The notes beneath the pieces are model-generated. The model made no database searches. It was not told the DNA's origin and worked only from the letters and a program-made list of their open reading frames with translations. A program made the translations under genes and the position numbers. From Solen grandis (taxonomy: Eukaryota; Mollusca; Bivalvia; Adapedonta; Solenidae), in the NCBI GenBank assembly GCA_021229015.1, contig CM037784.1:67111223-67175222 (forward strand): DNA of 64,000 nt. The letters are read 5' to 3'. This document shows, in pieces, positions 24,590-37,495 of the stretch (positions are counted from its first letter, which is position 1; each line of letters opens with the position of its first letter).

Positions 24590-26022
24590 TTAAAAATGAG
24601 CTTTTGTGATGGCCCTTTGTCCGTCGTACGTTGTCCGTCGTGCATCGTCAACAATTTGGCTTGTTAACACTCTAGAGGCCATATTTTTAGGCCAGTCTTC
24701 ATGAAACTTGGTCAGAATGTTTGTCTCCATAAAATCTTGGACAAGTTCGAAATTGGGTCATGTGGGGTCAAAAAGTACCGTATACACCGGCAGATTAGGC
24801 ACACTTTTTTTCCAGATAATTCAAGTTTATAGAGGGGGTGTGCCTTATATGATGATATACAGCTTTTCAGGTTTCTTTTTTCAATCACAATTACCGGTTT
24901 ACGATCTCAGAAAATGGATATACTGAAAGCCAATGAATACGATAATATGACACAAAGTCTATACGAAACCATGATAAACAATACCAGATTATTGTTTTTG
25001 TTCTTATTAGTTATCCGACAGGTATATTTCATGATAAAATGATCGTGAGAAACTGAAACAACTTGATGGAAGCCATTTTCAATAAAAACAAATAAGTTTA
25101 TTTTACGGGACCTCATGATGTATAGGAGAAACTTGACAGGTGGCAATTGTTACGTAATGTTTGTTAGTTGGGAGAATTTTGACAGGTGACAATGGCCCCC
25201 AGTGTTTGAATGCGGGGACACGGTTGAGTAATGTCATATTATGAAAATGTGTCACCTTTATCCTACCCGTCATTAATGTAACGGTCTAACGGTAATCTTA
25301 TGCCATGTGTAAATAAAACAGTTCACCGTATGATTAGCCCGGTGACGTACGGATAGCTTTCAGTCTGTCAACATGTACGACGGCGCAAATTTCAAAACAA
25401 GATTTCGCCGCATACGATACGATAAATGATATTTTTTTTTCAAATAAGTTACCCAGAAAGTAAGGATGCTCCTTATACGTAGCTGCGCCTAATCTGACCG
25501 TGTATACGGTAGGTAATGAGGTCAAGTCTTAAAAAAACCTTGTTAACACTCTAGAGGCCACATTTTTGGCCCAATCTTCATGAAACTTGGTCAGAATGTT
25601 TGTCTCCATAAAATCTTGGACAAGTTCGAATTTGGGTCATGTGGGGTCAAAAAGTAGGTCATGAGGTCAAATCTTAGAAACACCTTTTTAACACTCTAGA
25701 GGCCACATTTTTGGCCCAATCTTCATGAAACTTGGTCAGAATGTTTGTCTCCATAAAATCTTGTACAAGTTTGAATTTGGGTCATGTGGGGTCAAAAAGG
25801 TCACAAGGTCAAATCTTAGAAACACCTTGTTAACACTCTAGAGGCCACATTTTTGGCCCAATCTTCATGAAACTTGGTCAGAATGTTTGTCTCCATAAAA
25901 TCTTGGACATGTTCGAATTTGGGTCATGTGGGGTCAAAACGTAGGTCAGTATGAAAAATCCAACATATGTTGCTCATTTATAATCAGGTAAGCAATTCAG
26001 GGCCATCATGGCCCTCTTGTTT
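24590..26022 (+). mobile_element. AGCTCAC-type element, copy 3, 5'-truncated next to the exon 2 donor
   Basis: Element sequence starts at TGAGCTTTTGTGATGGCCC, fewer than 20 bp after the exon 2 donor, without the left hairpin arm. TGTCCGTCG repeats follow, then ~150-165 bp cores (words CACTCTAGAGGCCA, CATGAAACTTGGTCAGAATG, GGGTCATGTGGGGTCAAAAA). It ends CAGGTAAGCAATTCAGGGCCATCATGGCCCTCTTGTTT with an intact terminal hairpin. Another transposon is nested at 24778-25509. Confidence 0.85.
24778..25509. mobile_element. Nested TA element with CCGTATACACCGG termini (732 bp)
   Basis: It splits the host word AAAAAGTAGGTC and is flanked by TA on both sides (24776-24777 and 25510-25511). Left end CCGTATACACCGGCAGATTAG and right-end complement CCGTATACACGGTCAGATTAG are near-perfect terminal inverted repeats of about 25 bp. 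It encodes no recognisable transposase (only short frames). It belongs with Tc1/mariner-type non-autonomous elements. Confidence 0.88.
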
Positions 26023-27570
26023 ATTATCCTATAGATCCTATATTAAGCCCCACCCACAGATAGTGGCATTGCAGTAAATGAATTGTTCAGAAACTTCTTG
26101 GAATAAATGAAACTCACATATGTTACTGATGGGGGATAATCTGGTTCTGTCATATTTCTTAAAGTAGGGAGTTGGTTCTAAAGATTAAAGGCCCATTATT
26201 CTTCCAAAAGCAGTGTGTATTCTTTAGACAGGAAAGCAAAATGTATATTACAGATTTGATAAGAGATGCAATCTGTAGTCACTGATGACAACATTATTAC
26301 AATGCATAGATAAGTCTATCATAAGAGAAACTCTTTCAGTTGTTTACAAAAATACCTGATTTGCATATATTCCACATATCTTCGTCAAGTTACAGACATT
26401 TTTCATAGACCTTTCATATATCTCCTGTAATGAATCGCTAGTACATAGAATGATGACGTAGCACATAAACAAATTGTGATTCGCCAATGGTTTATTTACA
26501 ATTACTGACCATTTTGAGTAATATTCTCCAATGCAAAATGTAAAAAATTAGAGTATTAATTTTGACATCCATACAAAATACTAAAAAGAATAACTTGATC
26601 AACAGTTTAAATGCATTTAACTGTTATTTTCTGGCAGATACTTGTACCTTATAAACCTTTAACATTAGTCTACAATATTTCAGTGTTATTCCATCTTTTC
26701 CTTTTTTTATGAAAATCTAATTGTTATGAAATACAATGGGCCTTTAATCAGAAAGAAATGGTATGGAAGTCAGTTACAGTCAGATCTCTGTTATCCAAAC
26801 ATCCGTTATCAGAAGCCTACCCTATATTCAAACATAACCCTCTATCCAAAGTAAAGCTGGGCCCCTTATCCGAACTTATCTTCCATGTGCTTATCAGCTA
26901 TTGTATTATCACACCTTACCTGTCAAACTGTGAAGGGGAGACCACTACAATGTCTTCAGCACAGTGCACATAAAATTGAATATAATTTTGATTGTCTCAA
27001 CTAATATAAATGATTTACAGTAACTTAAAAAAAAAATGCACTTTAATCAAAGAAATTAAAAAAAAGTTGATATTCACTGTCACATTGTTTTATCAATAAA
27101 GCAAACTTACTGGAGGATGGGTAAAGATGTGGACAAATTTTATCACAGTCATCAGTCATCAGTCTTTGAAAACGATTATCCAAAACTAAGTAAACGATAC
27201 TTAAGCTGAGCAATATAGGGATGGACCAAACAATGGGTGAATCTCCAGATAAACTTTAATATCAATTTCATTATATATTTGTTTTACTTGGAAAGAACTC
27301 GCAGCAATTAATGTAGAGAAACAAGAAACGAAATGGCACTAAAATAACAATAAAAGCATATTTGTTTAAACCTATTTTATTATTTACCATCATTTATAGA
27401 ATGTATAGTCAGTATTCGTTATGATTAAACAAAACACAAATTAAAGCACCAATTTAAACAATATACCACTAAATACAAACATTAAAGTGTAAAATATGAC
27501 CACAATTGTTATTAAATTATCTTTATTCGAAGTGAAACATCGTTCCCGATACATTTAACCGGCCTATGCA
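26023..27570. other. Gene-free intron 2 sequence
   Basis: No exon recognised. At about 26776 a CAGTCAGATCTCTGTTATCC stretch preceded by TA resembles the left end of a pogo/Tigger-like element, but I find no matching right end, so I do not call an element. Confidence 0.5.
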
Positions 27571-27945
27571 TTACACTTATATGGTCAGTCATCAGCACAA
27601 TTATGTTATCCATTCCCCAGCTGTGTATATTCAACATGAATTTATTATTGTCCATGTTACACTTTTATATCAGGTCATTCATCAGCACAATTATGTTATC
27701 CATTCCCCAGCTGTGTATATTCAACATGAATTTATTATTGTCCATGTTACACTTTTATATCAGGTCATTCATCAGCACAATTATGTTATCCATTCCCTAG
27801 CTGTGTATATTTAACATGAATTTATTATTGTCCATGTTACACTTTTATATCAGGTCATTCATCAGCACAATTATGTTATCCATTCCCCAGCTGTGTATAT
27901 TTAACATGAATTTATTATTGTCCATGTTACACTTTTATATCAGCT
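27571..27945. repeat. 90-bp tandem repeat, ~4 copies
   Basis: GGTCATTCATCAGCACAATT-type starts recur at 27583, 27673, 27763, 27853 and (partly) 27943. Because 90 is a multiple of three, two frames stay open through the array, but the peptides are unremarkable and there is no splice context. Confidence 0.95.
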
Positions 27946-28087
27946 GGTCAGTCATGCTGACACTCAGGGGATACAACTTTTCTTTGCCACATAGCTTGTC
28001 ATTCTTGTATGCTGTTTCTCAATACATATTAACATGCTTGGAGGCAGATTATTGTAATACAATATAGAAATTTCTTTTCCTTAGTTC

Positions 28088-28499
28088 CAGGATTTGAATT
28101 TAAGCTCGCATACATGCTAAGTACGAGTGGACATTTATAAATGCGAGTTACAATTTCAGGTACTTGCTTTTTTTTTCCTAGTGGAAATAGAATAGCTATT
28201 GTTGAGTTAAAGAACTATGATCCAAAGTCTGCAGATCCAAGATGGTGGATGTCTGGAGAGAGACGGAAAGACCCATCACTGCCATCTGGGGCCAAAAACT
28301 AAAATTACATGCTCAGTTTGTTTTCACTGTATGCTATGGTTCATAGTTTTGCACGGTGTCGTTTAAACTGACATTTGACTATTTACAAGTATTGAATTTA
28401 AAATTTTAAAATTGCGAGTTGATTTTTCATTTAGCAAGTAAAACAATTTATTACTTGCTAAAAATAGCAAGTGGAAAATCTGGCTAAATTCAAACCCTG
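28088..28499. mobile_element. 412-bp TIR element with 5-bp target duplication
   Basis: Left end CAGGATTTGAATTTAAGC and right-end complement CAGGGTTTGAATTTAGCC are inverted repeats. The 5 bases AGTTC flank it on both sides (28083-28087 and 28500-28504). The termini resemble hAT/CACTA-like CAGG ends, but a 5-bp duplication is not diagnostic. It contains the exon-like ORF at 28182-28302. Confidence 0.75.
28182..28302 (+). pseudogene. Exon-like 39-codon ORF inside the TIR element
   Basis: After a strong acceptor (CTTTTTTTTTCCTAG|TGG) one frame stays open for 39 codons to a TAA. The peptide has normal protein composition: GNRIAIVELKNYDPKSADP, then RWWMSGERRKDPSLPSGAKN. I do not recognise the family. 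It looks like a terminal coding exon of a host or transposon gene captured between terminal repeats. Its entry phase (one leading base) does not match exon 2 of the nearby gene, so it is probably not part of that transcript. Confidence 0.4.
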
Positions 28500-28904
28500 A
28501 GTTCTTCAAGATTTGTATATCTGTAAAAGATAATGTTGGTTGAGAGTACTCTTTAAAGAATACATCAACACTACTTATACCTTCATTTAGTCTGGTCTAA
28601 GTACTGAGTTGCATTATATAAATATATAATGACAGTCAGCTGTTGGTAGATTAAGGAAGATCTAGCATATGCCAGCTGGAAGGCTTACTCATATGATAAA
28701 TCCAAGTGACCAGGCCGAGACTTGAGCCCACTGTGGTGTGAGGCAAAGTGGTAGTGCCCACAGCGGTGTGGGGCAAAGTGGTAGTGTAAATGTTGATGGT
28801 GTAGACAAGCAATTCCAGTCATGGTTCCTTAATTTGTGCTGATGGACCAAATGCATCTCCTGTCAAAAATCATATATACTTGTCATGTTAACGTCTTTAC
28901 CATT
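28500..28904. other. Gene-free intron sequence, small GTGGTGTGGGGCAAAGTGGTAG duplication
   Basis: A ~30-bp near-duplicate (CACTGTGGTGTGAGGCAAAG and CACAGCGGTGTGGGGCAAAG) lies at 28729-28780. Nothing else was recognised. Confidence 0.5.
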
Positions 28905-31900
28905 GTTTATAAATAAATACTGATTCACAATGCTACCTTATAAATAAATACTGATTCACAATGCAACCTTATAATTAAATACTGATTCACATTGCAACCT
29001 TATAAATAAATACTGATTCACAATGCAACCTTATAAATAAATACTGATTCACAATGCAACCTTATAAATACTGATTCACATTGCAACCTTATGAATAAAT
29101 ACTGCAACCTTATAATTAAATACTGATTCACAATGCAACCTTATAATTAAATACTGATTCACAATGCAACCTTATAATTAAATACTGATTCACATTGCAT
29201 CCTTATAAATATATACTGATTCACAATGCAACCCTATAATTAAATACTGATTCACAATGCAACCTTATAATAAATACTGATTCACAATGCAACCTTATAA
29301 AATACTGATTCACAATGCAACCTTATAAATACTGATTCACAATGCAACCTTATAAATATATGCAACTTATAATAATATGATTCAATAACCTTATAAATAA
29401 ATACATTCACTATAATTAAATACTGATTCAATTGAATTAAAATAATGATTCAATTGCAACCTATAAATTAATACTGATTCACAACTGCAACCTTATAAAT
29501 TAATTAACTATAAAACCTAAATTAAATATTAAATACATTCACCATTAACTAATAGATATCAAATGCAACTTATAATTAAATACTGATTCAATCACCTATA
29601 ATAATACTGATTCACAATGCAATCTATAAATACTTCACAATGCAACCTTATTAAACGATTCACATGCAACCTTAAAAAATATATTCACATTGCAACTTAT
29701 AAATTAAATATTAAAAATTTCAAATAACCTTATAAAAAAACCATTATAAATAAAACTATTCACAATGCAACTTTAAATTAAATACTTAAATCAATTATAA
29801 TCAATTATGATTACATTAACCTTAAATAAATTTAACTATTCAACCATTAATAAATATAAATACACATATAGAACTTTATAATATAAATCCATCAACTAAA
29901 TTAACTATTCACAATAATTAAATAATACTGATTCAATGCAACCTTATAAATATTACTGATCACATGCAACTTATAATAATACTGATTCACAATGCAACAA
30001 ATAATACTGATTCAAATGCAACCATATTAAATACTGATTCACATTGCAACCTTAAAATATATACTGATTCACAATTGCAACCTTATAATTATATACTGAT
30101 TACATTAACCTTATAATAAATAGATTCATATGCAACCTTTAAATAATACTGATTCACAATGCACCTTATAAATAAACTATCACAATGCAACCTTATATTA
30201 TATACTGATTCCATTGCAACCTTAAATATAATTTCACCAATAACTTATAGATTAATACTATAAATAATAATATCATTATGAAATAATAAATATCAAATTA
30301 ATAACTCATAAATAAAATATACAATGCAACCTTATAATTAACTGATCCATTGCACAATAAATAATGATCACAATGCAACCTTAAAATATAACTATCAATT
30401 AACTAAATACTATTCACAATCAACTTAAAAATACTGATTCACAATGCAACCTTAAAATATGATTATGCAACCTTATATAAAATAACTATTACAATGATCC
30501 TAAACCTTTAATTAAATACTGATTCACATAACTATAATAAATACTGATTCACATTGCAATTAAATATAAATTCACATCAACCATAATTAAAATTAAAATG
30601 CACCTTAATTAAATACTGATTACATGCAACCTTAAATTAAATACTGATTACAATGCAACCTTATAATTAACATAATCTTTAATTAACATAAAAACTTATA
30701 ACTAAATAAATTAACACTATAATGATTACATGCCCTTATATAATATATCACATGCACTAAAAACGATTCAATACTGATTCACATTGCAACTTATAAATAA
30801 TATGATTCACAATGCAACCTTATAAAATATCACATCAACCTTAAATATATTCACATGCAACCTTATAAATAATACTTATTCACATTGCAACCTATAAATA
30901 TAACTGATTCACAATGCAACCTTAAATATATACGATTCACATTGCAACCTTATAAATATATACTGATTCACATGCAACTTTTAATTAATACTATTCAAAT
31001 GCACTTATAAATAATATGATTCACATGAACTTATAATAAATACTGATTCACAATGCAACCTTATAAATATGATTCACAATGCAACCTTATAAATACTGAT
31101 TCACATGCAACCTTATAAATATGATTCACATGCAACCTTAAAATACTGATTCACATTGCAACCTTATAATAATACTGATTAATTAACTATAATTCATATG
31201 ATTACTTCAACTTATAATAATACTGATTCACAATGCAACCTTATATTAAATATGATTCACATGCAACCTTTAATTATACTGATTCACATTGCAACTTATA
31301 ATTAAATCTGATTCACATTGCAACCTTATAATATATATGATTCACAATGCAACTAAAAAAACTATAATATTAAATATATACTGATTCACAATGCAACCTT
31401 ATAAATTAAACTGATTCACATTGCAACCTTATAAATATATACTGATTAAATGCAACCTTATAAATAAACTATTCACATGCAACCTTATAATTAAAACTGA
31501 TACATTGAACCTTAAAATATATACTGATTCACATGCAACCTTATAAATATATACTGATTGACATTGCAACTTATAATATATATTGATTCACATGACTATA
31601 TAATATGATTACATGAACTAATTACTGTCACTTCACTAATATTGATTCATGCACCAATAAATAATGACCTATAAAAATACGATAATGCATAAATTATACG
31701 ATATGCACTATAATATCTGATTCTGCCTAAAAAATCAATGCATTAATAACGTTCACATAACTAAATATATTCACATGACTTATAAGTTAATGATAAAATA
31801 GTACATGACCTTTAAATAACGATACAGCACCTTTAAAGATTAATGCTATAAATAATAGCAACCTAATATAGATCATACCTTATATGATCAACCTTTAAAT

Positions 31901-34855
31901 AATATTCACATGCAACCTTTAAATAATACGATTCACATGCAACTATAAATATGATCACAATGCAACCTTATAAATATGATTCACATGACCTTAAAATATC
32001 GATTCACATGCAACCTATAATAATAGATTACATGCAACCTTATAAATATGATTCACATGCACCTATAATATATGATTCACATGCAACCTTAAAATACTGA
32101 TTCCATGCAACTATAAATATTATGATTCACATTGCAACTATAATAATATGTTCACATTGCAACCTAAATTATACGATTCACATGCAACCTAAATATATGA
32201 TTCATTGCAACTATAAATATACTGATCACATGCACCTATAAATATATGATCACATGAACTAAATAATGATCACATGCAACCTAAATATAGATTCACATGC
32301 AACTATATTAATATGTTCACATGCACCTTAAATAATACTGATTACAAGACCTATAAATAAACGATTATGCACCTTATAATATGATACTGCACTTAATATA
32401 TGATTCCAATGCACTTATAATACGTTACATGACCTATAATAATACTGATTCACATGCACTTATATTACTGATTCACATGCACTATAAATATAGATCAATC
32501 AACCTATAATACTTTCATGAACCTTTAATATGTTAACTCCTTTAATATACTGATTCCAATGCACTAATACTGTTCCATGCAACCTTATAATACTGATCAC
32601 ATGCACTTATAAAAGATTCACATGACCTTAATTAATTCCATGCAACCTAAAAAATGATCACAACTATAATACGATTCATGCACCTTATAAAAATAGCATA
32701 AATATATGATCACAAGACCTTTAATACTGATACATGAACTTATAAACTGATCACATGCCTTATAAATGATCACAATGAACCTTATTCTGATTCATACTAT
32801 AATATATGATCACATGAACCTTTAAAATTTCAATGACCTATAAATGTTCCAGCAACCTTATAAACTGATTCACATGCATTATAATACTGATCACATGCAC
32901 CTTAATATGATTCACATTGCAACTTATAATTACTGCAACTTAAAATACGATCACAATGAACCTTAAAAACTGATCAATGCAACTTATAAATATATATTTC
33001 AATGCAATAATAATGATTCAAATGCAACCTTATATGTCACATGAACTTAATAATATGTCAATGACTTATAATATGATTACATGCAACTATAATGATTCAC
33101 ATTGACTAATAATTGTCCATCACTATAAATATACTATACATTGACTTTAATTATATTCACATGCAACCTTTATATAGATCCATGACTTAATTCGTCACTG
33201 CACTTATAATATGTTATTGAACCTATAATATACGATTACATGCACCATATTCGTCACTTGACCTATATTTATGTTCAATGACTTATAAATATATGTTCAC
33301 ATGCACTATAATATTGATTAATGCACTATATAAACTGATATGCTATAATAATACGTCTCAACTATATAAATCTGATTCACATTGCAACCTTATAAATACT
33401 GATTCACAATGCAACCTTATAAATACTGATTCACAATGCAACCTTATAAATAAATACTGATTCACAATTAAATATACTGATTCACATTGCAACCTTATAA
33501 ATATATACTGATTCACATTGCAACCTTTATATACTGATTCACATTGCAACCTTTATATACTGATTCACATTGCAACCTTTATATACTGATTCACAATGCA
33601 ACCTTTATATACTGATTCACAATGCAACCTTATAAATATATACTGATTCACATTGCAACCTTTATATACTGATTCACATTGCAACCTTATAAATATATAC
33701 TGATTCACAATGCAACCTTTATATACTGATTCACATTGCAACCTTATAAATATATACTGATTCACAATGCAACCTAATAAATATATACTGATTCACATTG
33801 CAACCTAATAAATATATACTGATTCACATTGCAACCTTTATATACTGATTCACATTGCAACCTTATAAATAAATACTGATTCACATTGCAACCTAATAAA
33901 TATATACTGATTCACATTGCAACCTTTATATACTGATTCACATTGCAACCTAATAAATAAATACTGATTCACATTGCAACCTAATAAATATATACTGATT
34001 CACATTGCAAGCTTATAAATATATACTGATTCACATTGCAACCTTATAAATATATAATGATTCAAATTGCAACCTAATAAATATATACTAAATTCACATT
34101 GCAACCTAATAAATATATACTGATTCACATTGCAACCTTATAAATATATACTGATTCACATTGCAACCTTATAAATATATACTGATTCACATTGCAACCT
34201 AATAAATATATACTGATTCACATTGCAACCTAATAAATATATACTGATTCACATTGCAACCTAATAAATATATACTGATTCACATTGCAACCTAATAAAT
34301 ATATACTGATTCACATTGCAACCTTATAAATATATACTGATTAACATTGCAACCTAATAAATATATACTGATTCACATTGCAACCTTATAAATATATACT
34401 GATTCACATTGCAACCTAATAAATATATACTGATTCACATTGCAACCTAATAAATATATACTGATTCACATTGCAACCTTATAAATAAATACTGATTCAC
34501 ATTGCAACCTTATAATTATATACTGATTCACATTGCAACCTAATAAATATATACTGATTCACATTGCAACCTAATAAATATATACTGATTCACATTGCAA
34601 CCTAATAAATATATACTGATTCACATTGCAACCTAATAAATATATACTGATTCACATTGCAACCTTATAAATATATACTGATTCACATTGCAACCTTATA
34701 AATATATACTGATTCACATTGCAACCTAATAAATATATACTGATTCACATTGCAACCTAATATATACTGATTCACATTGCAACCTAATAAATATATACTG
34801 ATTCACATTGCAACCTAATAAATATATACTGATTCACATTGCAACCTTATTAATA
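28905..34855. repeat. ~6-kb satellite of 26-31 bp units
   Basis: Unit: ACTGATTCACA(A/T)TGCAACC followed by a variable TTATAAATAAAT spacer; observed unit lengths are mainly 26, 27 and 31 bp. Copies at the two edges (28905-29340 and 33360-34855) are clean. The middle is full of one- and two-base losses. The 3' part is more homogeneous (…CATTGCAACCTAATAAATAT…), showing directional variant spread. Short ORFs are repeat-derived. Confidence 0.97.
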
Positions 34856-35380
34856 TGCATACAAAAGCAATACAAGAGTACACCATACACCATGTACAGT
34901 CATTACACAATTCACTTGGATGTATTAAATCCTGTGCAGCTTGTGTTTGGTTGTTACTACTGAAAATATATTTAGTGACTTAGAACTTGGAAGCATAGAA
35001 GTGGTTGGGCAGATAGGTAGTGAAAAACCACACTAACATGAGGTCTCCATCATTTATAGTGGTCTAGTTATCATATTGCAAAAGTGAAGTAAAAGAAAAT
35101 ATATAAGATAGACTAGTACTTAAATAGTCTTTGCAAAGGTCAAGTAATGTATTAATGAACAACATATGAAAGTTCAGATGAAAAGTTTGTTTTGTTTTGA
35201 AAGAACCCATCTGTCACCAGCAGTTTGGAGTTTGGTAATATGTTGACCCTTGACTACTAAGATATCCAATTTTACACAAAGCTAGACATCAGAAAAGATC
35301 AGACTGAATGCAATTTTTCACATATAACAAAGTTTTTTTTTACCTTTTTTTTCAAAAATATTGTTCAGCATCATACTGTT
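34856..35380. other. Gene-free intron sequence
   Basis: Unique-looking AT-rich sequence; no exon or repeat terminus recognised. Confidence 0.5.
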
Positions 35381-35700
35381 GATAAACAGGTGAACCCACA
35401 AGGTACTCTCAGGCTGATCTGGATTTTACTGGTTATATAGGTCATGATCATAATGGCTGTCATGTGACAGAAAGGGTTAACAGATGAGCCCACAAGGTAC
35501 TCTCAGGCTGATCTGGATTTTACTGGTTATATATGTCATGATCATAATGGCTGTCATGTGACAGAAAGGGTTAACAGATGAGTCCACAAGGTACTCTCAG
35601 ACTGATGGAGGTCATGATCTTAATGGCTGTCATGTGACAGAAACCGCTGTCATGTGACAGAAAGGGTTAACAGTTGAGTATTTCATGTGACAGAAAGGGT
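35381..35700. repeat. ~93-bp tandem repeat, ~3 units
   Basis: GCCCACAAGGTACTCTCAGG recurs at about 35396, 35489 and 35582, each unit ending GGCTGTCATGTGACAGAAAG. The last units are truncated and rearranged. Confidence 0.9.
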
Positions 35701-35949
35701 TAACATCATTGCCATAGGTCATAAAGGACCTAATAATTTTAGTTAATTTACCTTGACAGATAAAAATGTTTAGTGTAGTCATTCAATGTTTGGTCCCTAC
35801 AGTCTGAGAAGTCATGTCAATATAAACATGGTTTTAAACCAATGGAATCCTGTCAGGGACATCACAATTTTTTCTTAGCCATTCACAGACAATCCATGGA
35901 AAAAACGCGAGATTTTACATTTATTACCTTGTGTTTTTATGCACTGCCA

Positions 35950-37495
35950 ATTTCGTTGGTAGATATTTGGTCTGTGCATCCGTCCGTCACACTTCAGGTT
36001 TACCTTTGTGTTGAAGCTTTTTTTCTCTGAAGATGACTTTGCATTCTAATGAAACTAGGTACACACGCAGTAGTGGATTAATGGGGCAGGGGGGGGGGGG
36101 GAGGGGGAGTTGGCACTTGGCATGTGCCCCCTCTATAATTCCCCGACCATACATAAATATTTTACAGCTTTCGATTTAAAAAATCGCATGGGAATTCCGC
36201 AGGATCCCTAGTCCAACCGGTACTACACCCTTAGCATGATCTTTTTAACATTTATGGAAATTAATGGGTGTGACATATATATCATGGTTGCATGAACATT
36301 GAAAAATTGGTTGTGCTGCCTCAGGTTTGCCTTTGCACTTAAGCTTTTTTAGCTCACTTGAGCACAACATGCTTATGGTGAGCTTTTAGGATCACTCTGC
36401 GTCCATCGTCCGTCGTCGTGTGTCGTCAACAATTTACTTTAAACATCTCTTACACTGCTGGACAGAATTTCATAAAATTTGGCAGGGATGATCCGTTGGT
36501 GAACCTTTACAACAGTTGCTAAAAAAAACTTGATCCATGTAGAACTCAGGTTGCCATGGGAAAGGAAATAAATAAACTATGAAAACTTTAAAAGTCATCT
36601 CCTTAAAAGTATTGGCAAGATTTCAAAATTTTTTAGTACAGATGTTCCTTAGGTATTCCTCTACCAAGATTGCTAAAGTTATTCAAATCCGTAAAAAAAT
36701 ATTGCTACCAGGGCAAAACTAATTTGCCGACTATGTATATAGTGAAGACTAAAAACGACTTCTCCTTTGAAACCGCTAGACAGAATTTGACAAATTTTTG
36801 CAGGGATGATCTTTGGGTTAACCTTCACAAAAGTGTCTAAAGTAAGCTTGTTGACATGTCCATTGAAATGAATAATGAAAACTACTACATAGTCAGATTT
36901 CAAAATGTTTAAGTACAGATAATCCTTGGGTAACCGTATACTCGGGTGAGCGATCTAGGGCCTCTATGGCTCTCTTGTTTCCTATGAAGATGACTTCACA
37001 ACTTTATAAAACTAGGTACACGTGTACATTATGATATGATCTATACAATATTTATGCAGATCTATAGCTGTGATCATTATTTCATGGTTGAACATTCAAG
37101 GAATGTTTGCTCTGCCTCAGGTTTACCTTTCCGTCGAAGCTTTTTTCTTTGAAGAAGACTTCACATCTTTGTTTTTAGATACACTTTTACATCATGATAT
37201 AATGTTTTTAATAATTATGCATATTTGTGGCCATGATCTATGTTTCATGATTGGTTGAACAACGAAAAATTGGATGTTCTGCCTCAAGTTTACCTTTTAA
37301 GGTTTTTTTTTTTTTTTCTATGAAGATAACTTCACATCTTTATGAAACTGGGTACAAATGTACACCATGATATTATCAATAAACTATATATGCAGATTTA
37401 TTGCTGTGATCTATAAAGTATGGTTGGATGAGCAATGAAAATTGGTTATTCTGCCTGAGGTTTACCTTTGTGTGTGTGGTTTTTTTTTTTTTTTT
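35950..37495 (+). repeat. ~168-bp core array, interrupted
   Basis: CTGCCTCAGGTTTACCTTT recurs at about 36320, 37112, 37279 and 37450, with a first copy after a CATCCGTCCGTCAC stretch at about 35980. Each unit carries GAAGATGACTTCACA and TGAAACTAGGTACAC, resembling the core motif of the other hairpin elements. It is split by the element at 36346-36982. I see no clear 5' hairpin, so it may be a fragment of such an element. Confidence 0.7.
36346..36982 (+). mobile_element. AGCTCAC-type hairpin/tandem-core element, copy 4
   Basis: It starts after a T-run with AGCTCACTTGAGCACAACAT and GCTTATGGTGAGC (hairpin), then TCGTCCGTCGTCG and about 1.5 double cores. It ends GGGTGAGCGATCTAGGGCCTCTATGGCTCTCTTGTTT. 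It is inserted in the ~168-bp core array. Confidence 0.85.

Noticed and set aside
23969..24667. Taking the whole 232-codon frame around exon 2 as one coding exon
   Set aside because: The frame extends a few codons before a clear acceptor and past a clear donor into mobile-element sequence (TTTGTCCGTCG repeats).
26770..27200. Pogo/Tigger-like element suggested by TACAGTCAGATCTCTGTTATCC
   Set aside because: No inverted partner end was found downstream, so boundaries cannot be supported.
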